From contig CAXNAA020000234.1 in the NCBI GenBank assembly GCA_964200075.2, positions 1-23,977 on the forward strand: a DNA stretch of 23,977 nucleotides, given 5' to 3'. Every line of letters begins with the position of its first letter. Position 1 is the stretch's first letter. Shown piece after piece: positions 1 through 9,405 of this stretch. A program made the position numbers and the translations under genes. Origin of the DNA: Sphacelaria rigidula. Taxonomy: Eukaryota; Phaeophyceae; Sphacelariales. The notes under the pieces were generated by a model. That model ran no database searches. It was given only the letters and a program-made list of their open reading frames with translations, and was not told where the DNA came from.

Positions 1-52
1 TTATTATTATTGTTATTATTATTATTGTTATTATTATTGTTATTGTTATTGT

Positions 53-113
<61 letters not shown>

Positions 114-152
114 GTTTTAGTTATAGTTATAATTATAATTATAATTATAATT
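1..152. repeat. Compound ATT/AAT and ATTATA microsatellite
   Basis: The first 60 bases are runs of TTA with TTG interruptions. They switch to an uninterrupted AAT run to about 112, then to ATTATA-type units to about 152. The TTA and TAA halves are reverse complements and could fold into a long AT hairpin. The tract abuts the SINE-like repeat at 153-235. On the minus strand it sits at that repeat's 3' end, where a simple-repeat tail is expected, and the second SINE copy near 20800 has a short (ATT)n in the same place. Confidence 0.9.
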
Positions 153-235
153 ATTTCCGCACATTAGTCCGATCTCGCGAACCCGTGGTCACAGACGTAG
201 GCTCGCCTTTCCAATATCGTCCCTGCTACATAAGA
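153..235 (-). mobile_element. SINE-like repeat, copy A (tRNA-like internal promoter)
   Basis: About 60 bases here match 20819-20880 with about 7 differences. Read on the minus strand, both copies carry an A-box-like element (TAGCAGGGACGA at 228-217, one mismatch to TRGYNNARNNG). About 33 bases later comes a B-box-like element (GGTTCGCGAGA near 183-173). The repeat then ends in an AT-rich microsatellite tail. This order (head, A box, B box, simple-repeat tail) is that of a tRNA-derived SINE transcribed by RNA polymerase III. The 5' head beyond the A box is poorly conserved between the copies. No target-site duplication was identified. SINE is an inference from two copies only. Confidence 0.55.
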
Positions 236-270
236 GGTGCCAATTCAATACATGACCTAAACACTATGTA

Positions 271-712
271 ACACGGGATCTTACAAATTGGGGATGGATC
301 TTTTGTTGGGGATGAGAAACCCGGAGAATTAAATTTTTCGTATCCACACTAAATCTCCGAAATATGGTTTCATTTCTTGACCTACTGATAGCTATTGACA
401 ACTGCTACACGCCGTAGAAATTTGGATTTCGATCACCGAAATGTTGGGGTCCTAGGTGAAAAATCAATGTTGGGGAATTCCGGGTGTCCGAACGGATGCC
501 AAAACGGTTCTGAAATCAGTTTTTCACCTAGGACCCCATCATTTCGGTGATCGAAATCCAAATTTCTACGGCGTGTAGCAGTTGTCAATAGCTATCAGTT
601 GGTGAAGAAAAGGAACCATATTTCGGAGATTTAGTGAGGATACGAAGATTTTAATCCTCCGGGTTTCTCATCCCCAATAAAAGATCCATCCCCAATTTGT
701 AAGATCCTGTGT
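271..712. mobile_element. Foldback (MITE-like) element with TA target duplication
   Basis: Two arms of about 193 bases (271-463 and 520-712) are reverse complements at roughly 93 percent identity, around a 56-base loop. The termini read ACACGGGATC and GATCCTGTGT, and each is flanked by TA (269-270 and 713-714). TA duplication is typical of Tc1/mariner-type transposition, and non-autonomous palindromic derivatives (Stowaway-like MITEs) are known in that superfamily. No transposase is encoded. The TA is also part of the palindrome, so the exact end and the superfamily are inferred. A transcript would fold into a near-perfect hairpin of about 190 bp. Confidence 0.8.
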
Positions 713-714
713 TA

Positions 715-2733
715 TATCCAGGGTTAAGCAGCTCCATATTAGAGGGCCTACATTTTTTGTCGTGTGCTTATGGCGGATTCCAACGGATCACACACGAAGA
801 GGCTCACCACGCCAATCCAACTCGTGCGGTGTTTCGGCAAAGGAGAAGACAGCAAAAGGATGACTGTTTCGGAGAGGGTCAGATTAATTGTTCGTGTGCG
901 ATAATTATTGGACAGGAGATCGTGAAAAATACTACTTCCCGCTCAGGAGGAATTGGCCGGTATCCGAGGAGGTCGGTTTTCATTCTTCTCAGGGGAAAAA
1001 CTATATGTGGACATCACAACATACGAAAACAGCCAACACGAGACGACTAAAAACACATGAAAGATTATGAAATGGTCATGTACATCTACTCTATCGCACG
1101 TAACATACAACACGAACTGCTGTAATACTACGTTAAAAAAGTCGCGAGGCAAATACCCCATCAATTGGAAATACTGAAATGACTTGGAGCTATCACAATC
1201 GTTGGAAATTTCAGCACTCCTCAAACGCTTGTCGGTAGCAAACATGCAATATCAAGTCTTGTGAGCACAAGCAAAAATCGAAAATATACCCAGAACGATT
1301 TTCTCCTCAAGTAAAGTTCCCAAAACGGCCACGTCCCTCCAATCATTCTTCATACATATATTATGACGCCAAATTTGGGTTCCTCTCGGTCGAACGCTTC
1401 ACGCAAACGTTGTTTCGTGAGTTCCAACTCTCCAAACAATCGAGTGCATGCGTTTGTGTTGGTTTTCTGTCGGCTATTCCTCAAGGGAATGGGGCTTGTG
1501 TCAGGTCAGAGCACCCTATCGCAGTTGTTACGACTGCCCACTGCGAGGGCCGTGGGCAAATTCATCACCACGACGAGAAATTCACCTGTCATATTATTCT
1601 GTGTTCGAATACAAGCAGTACAGCCGCAAGAGTCTACAGTGTACGATTTCTCTAGCGAGTGGTGTCGAACACATATACATACATGCAGTTGGAAGCGCTG
1701 CGCAAAACGAAAAATCTTGAAACAAAGGATACCGTGTACCTGGTCCGTGCGTAAAGAAGAGGGGGGCGTTGAGAACTCCATGCAATGTATTGAAGCATCC
1801 ACGATGCTGTGGCAGGTACCTTGTCGCGGCGCGCATGGCACGCTTTACGTAAGCCGACGAACACCAACGAATCCAAATATGTAACGTTGAAAAGTGCATC
1901 ACTACTACTCCGAAGTACAAAAGTACATAATACCAGTAATTCGAATGTCGCGCAAAATAATACCCAAGACCCTCAATGCACAGCAAGATATATTGCGTGT
2001 TCCCTCAACTCTCGACAACCACCACTCTACCCCCCCCAGCTGACGTGACAAAGAGACAGATGTCAGCGGGAGACTAACAAGGTCAAGCTCTGGGTACAAC
2101 GGGAACCTCCAGATGGAGCGATTCCCGGGCAAGAAATAAACTAGAATGTACACGCCAACCGAGACTACATTAAAGCGACACGACGCTGTTCAAACAATGC
2201 CGCGTCGAGAAAATTTTACGATACCCTACACGTTTCGTGTGCAACCTGTAAAAACACGCGTGTACATGTGTACATACGCACCCCGCGTCCGCACCACTAA
2301 CGCACCCATACACACTGATGGCGTGTGCAATAACTCCTAGCCGTGCATTCCGAAGGTGAAAAACATACCGACAACAAACAACAGTGCCAAATCGTTAATG
2401 TCAAGTCGGGGGGCTGGGGGGAGGGGGGGGGTAGGATGGAACGGAACATCACGGCGCGCGGAAAAAAACAAGACGTGAGAATATTCACTGCTCCTTCCTG
2501 CCCCCCGCCCCCCCTTCCCCGCGAAAAAAACTTCACAATCAATACTCAAAAAGGCGTTTTACAACAGGAACCCGATAGGGCTCTTCCGTTTTACCGGGAG
2601 CTAACAGCAGGGGCGACAGACGACAAAAAAACACACAAGCCCCAAGGCACAACAATAGCAGGTCGCCACGTACAGCGCTCGTAAAAGAAGTTATCAGATC
2701 AAGTGGCGACTGACACGACACGAAGCACAGAGA
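715..2733. other. Stretch without a supported gene
   Basis: Several frames stay open here, the longest being 1363-1884 plus (173 codons) with overlapping frames on both strands. None shows a recognisable domain, a splice-phase-consistent neighbour or a distinctive composition, and this length is expected by chance. A G-rich tract lies at 2408-2431 and a C-rich tract at 2501-2520. I see nothing else. Confidence 0.6.
2408..2431 (+). repeat. G-tract cluster with G-quadruplex potential
   Basis: Three G runs of six, six and nine bases are separated by CT and A. The long last run can be split to give a fourth tract, so an intramolecular G-quadruplex on the plus strand is sterically possible. A C-rich mirror (2501-2520) lies about 70 bases downstream, so the two could alternatively pair. 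Confidence 0.6.
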
Positions 2734-3033
2734 CTAGCTGCCGAGTTTTACTGCGGCAGCGAGGTAGGGCCTCGTTGCCGTAATGGCCGGGGCCACTTCC
2801 TTGCAGAACCCGCGGGGAAAGCAAACACCAAAACACGGTCTTCGGATCGCTCTGGGAATGCCGAAGTCTCTCTGCACAACCTGCAAGCGGCTACCCCACC
2901 CGCTCACCGGAGAATCATAGGCCGCCGTCTTACTTTCTCGCGTCCCAAGCCACAACGTTTCAACAAGATTCGTATCAATCATTGCGCGCATCGGATCACC
3001 CTCCTCACTGCAACATTCAGCAACTCTACACAT
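2734..3033 (-). CDS. Possible hypothetical protein or exon (99 codons)
   Basis: I do not recognise a family. The frame starts at an ATG and runs 99 codons to TAG. Its codons look mixed but protein-like (ATG CGC GCA ATG ATT GAT at its second ATG), with an internal CAG|GTT that could be a splice junction. There is no signal peptide or membrane segment. The upstream minus strand (3034-3515) is also open in other frames but is Gly/Arg and Val/Cys rich because of C tracts. It is kept only as a candidate because codon texture is the sole evidence; chance is an equally good explanation. Confidence 0.15.
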   Translation of the reverse strand: MCRVAECCSEEGDPMRAMIDTNLVETLWLGTRESKTAAYDSPVSGWGSRLQVVQRDFGIPRAIRRPCFGVCFPRGFCKEVAPAITATRPYLAAAVKLGS

Positions 3034-5436
3034 ATCTCACACGTTTTTGCCAGCAGCGCAAATCACATCGGCTGCATTGGTCACACAAAACTCACACCAA
3101 AAAAAGTGCAACACTCGACACTGACAGAGCGTGGGCTAACGCCGGGGCGCTCTTATCAATCACGCACAGGGGGAGAACGTTGGCGCAGAAAACAACAAGT
3201 GCGGCACCGCACAGCAACAGCACGAGCGAGATAACAATCTGAGCGGAAAAGCCCCCCGGAGATCTGACAACGCTTGTCCCTCTTCCGCTTCACCCAACAT
3301 CGCCTATCCACCCCCTCGCCACCGCCCCCCCCTCTCCTCCCCTCCCCCGTGACAGCATACATCCAAGTTGTGTACCCCACGGCACACGCGCCAACGCTCT
3401 CACACACGTAACACCCGCCGACCGAGGGTAGCCAGCAGCTCACCCAAACGCTGCAATCTGCGACGCGCTCCTCATCAGCATCCACATATCCCAGACTAGT
3501 GCGAGTCCGCATCAAAAATGAACGTAATACTTGCGCACAAAGCGTTCAGGGCATCCGAATGTCCACCCTCACGCACATGCCCCCCCCCTTCCCCCGCCGC
3601 CCTTCCACCTACCCCCTCAGGCTGCACGTCATCAGGCAATCACGGCAAGGTCCGGCCGATTGACTCGCACTCTGTGCCTTCTCCGGGTGTGCTCTGGAGA
3701 GGTCCCCACTCTCCAGCGGGGTGCCATCACACCGCAACACATGAAGGTGTGCGATAGGGTGCACGATCTACGACAATCAAGTCGATAAGAAAAAATCAAT
3801 AAAAAAGGCAGAGAAAGTCGTAATGAACAACCAAACAAGTACTTTTTCACACACCAGAAAATTAAATTTGGCAGGTTTGTTTTTTTTCTGACTTGTTCAG
3901 CGCATACGCGTGCTTGGGAGGAAAGTGCGATAAAAATACTGCACTACACCCCCAGTCTAGGCAATCAGTAGTTCCCAACTTCATCCAATCGACAGGTTAG
4001 CCTCCCTCCCCCGCTCACACTAAATATACCATCCATGCCGACTCTCTCCCTTCCCTTCATCCCGCCCCTCGCATCAGACTGAAAGACACGGACAGACGAC
4101 ACGAGGAATACCATCCGCTGCAGCGGCTACAACAAAGCACGCGCACACGGGTATAATAGAGGTACCGGGTGCCACCAATGGAGGTATGAGGGGCAGGGGT
4201 GTGGCGGTGGGGATCGCGGGTACGAGTCTTCCACGCCTCGTGCTGTACGTTTTTCCAACCCTGAAGCCCTGTTGCCACCCCTCATTGGTTACTCTGGCCG
4301 ATGCCCCGTGCTTGACTATGCTTCCAAAACACAGGCATGTCAGCATCGCCGTCGTTCTCGTCCTCAATGTACGGCATATTACCGTGAGCCTGTAACACAA
4401 ACGTGGATAAATGGAGGTCATGAATTACGGAGCGCATCGCGACACACAAAAATGGCGAGGAGAGGAGAAGCAATCATTCAGGTAGTGCGAATGAGATAAA
4501 AACCGTGATTATTATGCTGAGGTTCCATCACCATGACGAAAAGCTCCAGGTGATCGCATAGGCTTGATTCTAGGGGTGATCGATGCGCAATGACCAGCCA
4601 CCTGGGCAGCAATATCATAGTAAGCTGACGTATGCTTCATGTATGAACGCTGGGGAAGAAACGAAACAATCTGCCCGCGACTGTTTGCCATACGCCCATT
4701 GGCACTACAATGATACATTCCTACGGCGTCAATGGGCGTAGAGCAACACCACCCGCCCCGACTTCTCTGTGCTTCTCAGATAAATTCATATGCATGCCCT
4801 CCTTGCACTTCTTGGATTGTTCCTGGCTAGCTGTCCCCTACCCCCCCCCCCTCCCCACCCCGCCCCCCGCAAACCAAGATCCCCGTCCGAATCACGCCAG
4901 TCCCAGCACACACTCCGGTTTCAAGAATGATGTACTTACAGCCTGTCCACATGACGCTCAGGCTTGGTACTATACTGATGCAAGCTGTTCAGCGTGCCCG
5001 ATTGCTTCCCAACTCGGTATCAAGGAATGTACGGCATCACCCTCCTACGCAGCAACCAGCAACGTCCACCACCACCACCACCACTACCACCGAACATCGC
5101 AACAGATGCCTCATATCTCGGCAAGATGCCTGCACATTTCGAGGCCTCGCCGTACCCCCGAATTTCATCATTGCGGCCCTAACCCGCGGCTCACGGTGTG
5201 CTACACCCAACACGTGGATATTGCTTGACAAAATGGCGGGGTCATTGAGCCTGTGCCACAACGATGGAAGCTTGAATGCTATGCCTCTTGCTAAGAGCCC
5301 TACACTTTAAATGAGATAAACATACGCTTCAACCTCTTCTCGACAGAGGCGATTGAAAAGTGTGGATTTCGAGGTACTGTTTTTCACGACATATGGTTGA
5401 GTTTTTCACATCTTCCACGCAAAACAATTAGCGCGA
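3034..5436. other. Stretch without a supported gene; C-rich tracts
   Basis: Open frames occur (4710-5228 plus is 172 codons), but they run through C tracts and a CAC repeat, giving Pro- and His-rich translations without a domain. C-rich blocks lie at about 3308-3350, 3581-3597 and 4838-4868. No RNA gene or long inverted repeat was found. Confidence 0.6.
5066..5091 (+). repeat. (CAC)n microsatellite
   Basis: Seven to eight near-perfect CCA/CAC units with one interruption. It lies within a long chance frame and makes a His run there. Confidence 0.85.
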
Positions 5437-5916
5437 GGCCGGATGTTATGGCACACAGATTTTGGCCCACGGATTGTTCACTTTTGGGACGTTTGACCCA
5501 CTTTTCTAACCCCCCAAACAGGGAAAATCGCCAACTCACGTCTCGGACACGTTGCATCACTCCACAGAGAGGAGCCTAGCCTACTTCTCAGATTCGCTTG
5601 GCTCCAAGGTTTCGAGATTGGACGCTGAACGATAATCCGTGGGCAATAAAATCTACGGCGATCTCCACAGATTATTGGGCAAACTACCGTATGGCAAGCA
5701 CAGATTTTTGTACACGAATTCTTGTTCAGCGGCCAATCTCGAAACCTCGGAGCCCAGTGAATCTGAAAAGTAGGCTGGGCTCCTCTCTGTGAGGTGATAC
5801 AAAGTGTCCGAGACGTGTGTTGGCGGTTTTCTACGTTTGGGGGTCAAAAAGTGGGTCGAATGTCCCAAAAGTGAACAATCCGTGGGCCAATAATCTGTGT
5901 ACCATAACATCCGGCC
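5437..5916. mobile_element. Foldback element with nested subterminal repeats
   Basis: Arms 5437-5630 and 5724-5916 are reverse complements apart from scattered differences and short indels, with ends GGCCGGATGTTATGG and CCATAACATCCGGCC. The 93-base loop contains further copies, in both orientations, of a motif from near the ends: AATCCGTGGGC (about 5635) and CACAGATTATTGGGC (about 5669). These resemble the arm sequences near 5455 and 5878. Target duplication is not clear; GGCC flanks both sides but is its own reverse complement. No transposase is encoded. It is most likely a non-autonomous DNA transposon, and the superfamily cannot be told. Confidence 0.75.
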
Positions 5917-6878
5917 GGATGCGTGTTTTTCAGGCCAGAGTAGAAATGTGCCTCAGCGCAGCACGGTACTCAGTGCATAGAAAATAGACAGGCGATGCCG
6001 ATTATTGTTTGCCGGGAATTAAGGCACGCAGGCGCTAATTTTGGTTGTGTGCACGAAGTTGAACGCACTCCACCTGTTGCGTCTTTTCATTGGACAAAAC
6101 CAATCCGACCGCACCGAGGTGACACTTTTGGTGCGCGTATGACCTATGCTGGTGGATTCTTCTGTGGCATTTCGCCGTAGAAATAGTTGCCTTCGGTCTT
6201 TTCTGTTCTCCCATCTTTTCGTCTTTATCAGGGCTTGAAATAATGAGGCGTCTGGCCCCGGGACGGAAGGAAGGGGTTCCCAAAAGGTGATATAAAAGGA
6301 ATCTCCAAGGCCAACTGATAGACGGGAACTATGCCGCGGTATGTGGTCAAAATTCACTGTACCAACAACTCATGAGCACGTACAATGTGGTGAAGCATGA
6401 AAAAAGCGATGTAAAACTCATCGGTCTTCGCTGACTTTGAGGAAAAAAACTTCGTCATTTGGCAAAATACACGGATCATCTCAAGACCAGCAAAAATCAA
6501 AATCAATCGATTCGGATCAAGCATTGAACACGATGTGGGACCCGCGACTACGCTGTGACTCGTAGTCGTTTTCACGACCTAGCGACGCACTGGCAAGGCG
6601 ATGGGCAACTAAAAACGGAGACTTTCTTCACCCCTACAGTGGTCGAAAGCACAACAGTTTGGAACTCCAAATAATATTGAAACACGAAATTTTCGAGACG
6701 ATGAGACGCTCACGTGAAACGCGTCGTTTCTCGACTCACCATGTCTGGCGGCCGCTGAGCGCTACCCGAAAATATCCCCGATTGTGCGTCGAAGAGGAGC
6801 TCCTCGTCCTCAACGCTTTCGGTACGAGCGTTACCCCAGTCCGCGGCGTCCTTTAAAAAGTTTTGGAAAAAAAAAAAC
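5917..6878. other. Stretch without a supported gene
   Basis: Only short frames without recognisable features. A perfect 8-bp stem (CGACTACG and CGTAGTCG, 6545-6568, 8-base loop) is present. The stretch ends in a run of A directly before the ATG at 6879. Confidence 0.55.
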
Positions 6879-7250
6879 ATGGCAGCAACAGCAGCAGTAC
6901 CAGCAACGGAAGTTTTTTACACCAAAGAGACGGTAGGGGTGCACAAATATTTTCCGAGGTTAGAATTGTTGGGAGCCCAGTATCTCATGCCAAACACGAC
7001 TTATGAAATATGTGAGAGTACGCCAGGATTACTATTCCAATGTGCAAGGGATGTCCCGAATAAATTTGCAAACGGGGGTACCCTGACCCATATTCTTGTG
7101 CATCTAGAGTCTTTAGGAGCCCCTGAACCAGACAAGATTTCGCGCAAAAAGTGCACATCTACCACAGCATTGCCCCGAAGAAAAGAAAAAGTGTTTCACA
7201 AATGGAGAAAAAAAATCGCTACTATACAAGAGAAAAATCATTTCGTGTGA
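6879..7250 (+). CDS. Hypothetical protein, frame A of an overlapping pair
   Basis: The frame is 123 codons from an ATG in a good context (aaacATGG) just after a run of about 12 A residues. It begins with an Ala-rich stretch and has a mixed globular-looking middle (residues 12-85). It becomes very Lys/Arg rich from about residue 88. Codons end in A or T more often than in the minus-strand genes to the right, which hints at a different origin. I recognise no domain. It overlaps a second frame (7127-7489) lying one base back. The overlap contains an A AAA AAA heptamer in this frame's register (7208-7214), so a fused product by -1 slippage is possible. A frameshift mutation or an unseen intron is equally possible. 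Confidence 0.35.
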   Translation: MAATAAVPATEVFYTKETVGVHKYFPRLELLGAQYLMPNTTYEICESTPGLLFQCARDVPNKFANGGTLTHILVHLESLGAPEPDKISRKKCTSTTALPRRKEKVFHKWRKKIATIQEKNHFV

Positions 7251-7489
7251 AAACAGGAACGCGTCAGACAGCAACCCACATACCGCTACGGCCACAAAAA
7301 ACACCAGGGGGCTTCCCCACAGATGGAGTATCCTCTCATCCCGTGTCCCCATCACCAAAACGCCCGTGGCAATATTTTCGCAGCAGCTGCCAAGGGCACT
7401 CAAGCGCTCGAAACTCCCGTCGGATTCCAATCAACAGCAAAAAAAAAGCAGAGGATGAATCGCTTGCCGAGATGAGAACAGATAGATAA
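7127..7489 (+). CDS. Hypothetical basic protein, frame B (-1 relative to frame A)
   Basis: The frame is open from just after a TGA at 7124-7126 to the TAA at 7487-7489. It has no ATG near its start, so it is more likely a continuation of 6879-7250 than an independent gene. It contains an APKKRKS stretch like a monopartite nuclear localisation signal, followed by many Lys/Arg, Ser and Pro residues, a KRPW segment and an acidic end. No domain is recognised. It could be the C-terminal half of a frameshifted gene, the product of slippage at 7208-7214, or a second exon whose junction I cannot see. Confidence 0.3.
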   Translation, partial: TRQDFAQKVHIYHSIAPKKRKSVSQMEKKNRYYTREKSFRVKTGTRQTATHIPLRPQKTPGGFPTDGVSSHPVSPSPKRPWQYFRSSCQGHSSARNSRRIPINSKKKAEDESLAEMRTDR

Positions 7490-7582
7490 GGGCCTTCGCG
7501 GTACCCACCGACCACGCTTGAGAGGTCAGCGGGAGGCCGTCCGTACTTGACCCTCCAGCGCCAGACCCTCATGAGAATATAT

Positions 7583-7750
7583 CACACCTTGGACAATATA
7601 TGTCATAGATGCAATAGACGATAAGTGTACTGCATAAAGTATAGGCCTATTGCAACTATTGCCGGCCGACAGTAGTCGCAATAGGCCTATACTTTATGCA
7701 GTAGATTTCTTGTCTATTACAACTATTGACCATATATTGTCCAAGGTGTG
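7583..7750. mobile_element. Palindromic MITE with 8-bp target duplication (hAT-like)
   Basis: The 168-bp element begins CACACCTTGGAC and ends GTCCAAGGTGTG. GAATATAT directly precedes it (7575-7582) and is repeated directly after it (7751-7758). Arms 7583-7653 and 7678-7750 pair, and pairing continues with few mismatches through the centre (CGGCCG near 7665), so there is almost no loop. An 8-bp duplication is characteristic of hAT-superfamily insertion, though P-type elements also make 8 bp. No coding capacity. The intact duplication suggests a fairly recent insertion. Confidence 0.85.
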
Positions 7751-7758
7751 GAATATAT

Positions 7759-8770
7759 ATAGCGAGGTGACTGAGCCTCAACGCCCGTATCCCCCACCCT
7801 AAAGCGGGGCAGCTTCCAACTTTTTTGCCAGCACTGTTCACAATGGCTACAGGCTGCTTCACACATCACTCAAAATTTACGTACAAAATACATGGTGTTA
7901 TTCTGAGCGCCATAGAAAACTGAAGAGGGTGATACAGCCGGATTTTCTCATCAAGGTCATAGAGGTGGCGCGAAGTGCGAAAATGTGCTTCGATCAATCA
8001 GCGCCCTTCGAAATTGTCCTGAAATAAAAATACCAATTTCCAACACAATGTCTAGCAAGTCTCCACATTCTTGAACCATAGTACCGTTCATCAGTTCGAG
8101 ACTCTAACGGGACAACAGATTTGAGAACGGTTACACTGGGTTCGAATTATACCCCGAACCGTGAAATTGCGGTAAAATGGAGTTCCAACGTCGTCGTACC
8201 TTCAATTGTAATACACACCGAATCCCAGAGAGTCTTTTGAACGGTTTCCCTTGCAAGTGTCGTGGAAAAAGTGCTACCGCTCCAAAACTTAGCAGCTGGG
8301 TAGGTATTGTTGCTCCAAGTGGAACTACGAATTTCTGGAAATATTTCGAAGTTTTCTCCGTTCTGTACCGGCTTCTGGGGGTCCGGGCGGTGGAGATCCT
8401 CGAAACCCACGGTAACTCCAAGGAACCTTCGTACAAAATTTCGTCGCGAAACTCGGAAAGGTGATACAGTGGGGGTTGTTTTCAATGTTGAACGTGCCCG
8501 GAAAGTCGGTTCCGTACGAAATCAAGCGGTTAGTACTCTTGACGATCAAAGTTCACTTCAACACACGCGAGCGTGAATGTCCAGGGCGTGTCTCAGCACA
8601 TCGAAAAAAAGGGGCGGTGGAATTGATATGAGCGAAATTCGCTCATTGTAGTCTAACTGGGGTCCAGGCGATTTTTCAAGCTTCCGGTCGACAAGAGACT
8701 GAAATTCGTGAAACGGTACTTGGTCGATTGTGCACAGTACAGACAATCTGTGCTGTTTGCACTGTTCACA

Positions 8771-8774
<4 letters not shown>
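7759..8774. other. Stretch without a supported gene
   Basis: Around 8130-8580 nearly all six frames are open for about 75-110 codons, which reflects few A/T-rich stop triplets rather than a gene. I could not see a domain in any frame. No long inverted repeat was found. Confidence 0.5.
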
Positions 8775-8823
<49 letters not shown>

Positions 8824-8830
8824 CGCGCGT
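8775..8830 (+). repeat. (GT)n(GC)n alternating purine-pyrimidine tract
   Basis: About 20 GT units run straight into about 8 GC units, giving roughly 55 bases of unbroken purine-pyrimidine alternation. Such tracts are the classical Z-DNA-forming sequence and are length-unstable. Confidence 0.95.
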
Positions 8831-9238
8831 TTCGAACAGTGAGATGTGAAAGAGAAGCGGGCAACGTGCAGTACGGACAGCGCACGATTTCATGTTCTCT
8901 CTGCTCATAGTGCGACGCGAAAAGAGCTTAGACAACGTGAAGATTTTGTGCTACCTGCTCTGTTCATGAGCGTGTGCGCAAGCCGTTTGCCCACCCCACC
9001 ACGCACTTCCTTCGCTGATCCCTTGCATGAGACAAGATACTCAGGGGCTTTCGCCAAGAAATAGAGGAAGCATACCCAACTACTGCAGCGGATCTTTCCC
9101 TGCGCTCACTCGTGCTCTATGCTGCACGCTTGCGGTGGTAGCTGAGAATGGGTTCTGCGGAGTTTGCCCGGTTCTGTGAGCCGGGAGTATCTGACGTTGT
9201 GGTCTGTAAGATAGGAGTCAAGCTCCACTTCGTGCCTT

Positions 9239-9405
9239 TCGACCGCATCTTTCTCTATCGAAAAAGCTTAGCTTTATTGCTTTTTGCTTCTTTTGCGTGA
9301 GCCACTGATTGTAAATTTGAGCTGAACCTTTCATGGAACAGAAATACGGTGGACCTATCAGATCGGAAAAAAAAAAAATCGACCGCACTTTCTCGATCGA
9401 AAAAG
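9239..9405 (+). repeat. Direct repeat pair around a candidate terminal exon
   Basis: TCGACCGCATCTTTCTCTAT at 9239-9258, continuing CGAAAAAG to 9266, recurs with a few changes at 9379-9405. The copies are about 113 bases apart and lie on either side of the candidate last exon 9274-9327 of the minus-strand gene. The origin is unknown; a local duplication is the simplest reading. Confidence 0.6.
9273..9278 (-). promoter_or_regulatory. AATAAA polyadenylation-type signal
   Basis: On the minus strand AATAAA overlaps the TAA stop of the candidate last exon (9274-9327). A T-rich stretch would follow in the transcript. The hexamer is short, so it is supporting evidence only. Confidence 0.3.

Noticed and set aside
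1-112. Possible CRISPR-like or tandem array
   Set aside because: Trinucleotide microsatellite without spacers.
1519-1545. IAVVTTAHC, resembling the histidine motif of trypsin-like proteases
   Set aside because: Isolated nine-residue match with no Asp or GDSG motif nearby and overlapping frames on both strands.
1363-1884. 173-codon plus-strand frame
   Set aside because: Competing frames of similar length on both strands, no domain, no splice partner.
4710-5228. 172-codon plus-strand frame
   Set aside because: It runs through C tracts and a CAC repeat, giving low-complexity Pro/His sequence, and is about as long as chance allows.
8139-8160. GGTTCGAATTA, a B-box or T-arm-like sequence of a tRNA gene
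   Set aside because: Flanking bases do not form T-arm or acceptor stems and no A box lies at the right distance.
8130-8580. Open frames on almost all six frames
   Set aside because: Shared lack of stop triplets rather than a gene; no frame has a domain or better codon texture than the others.
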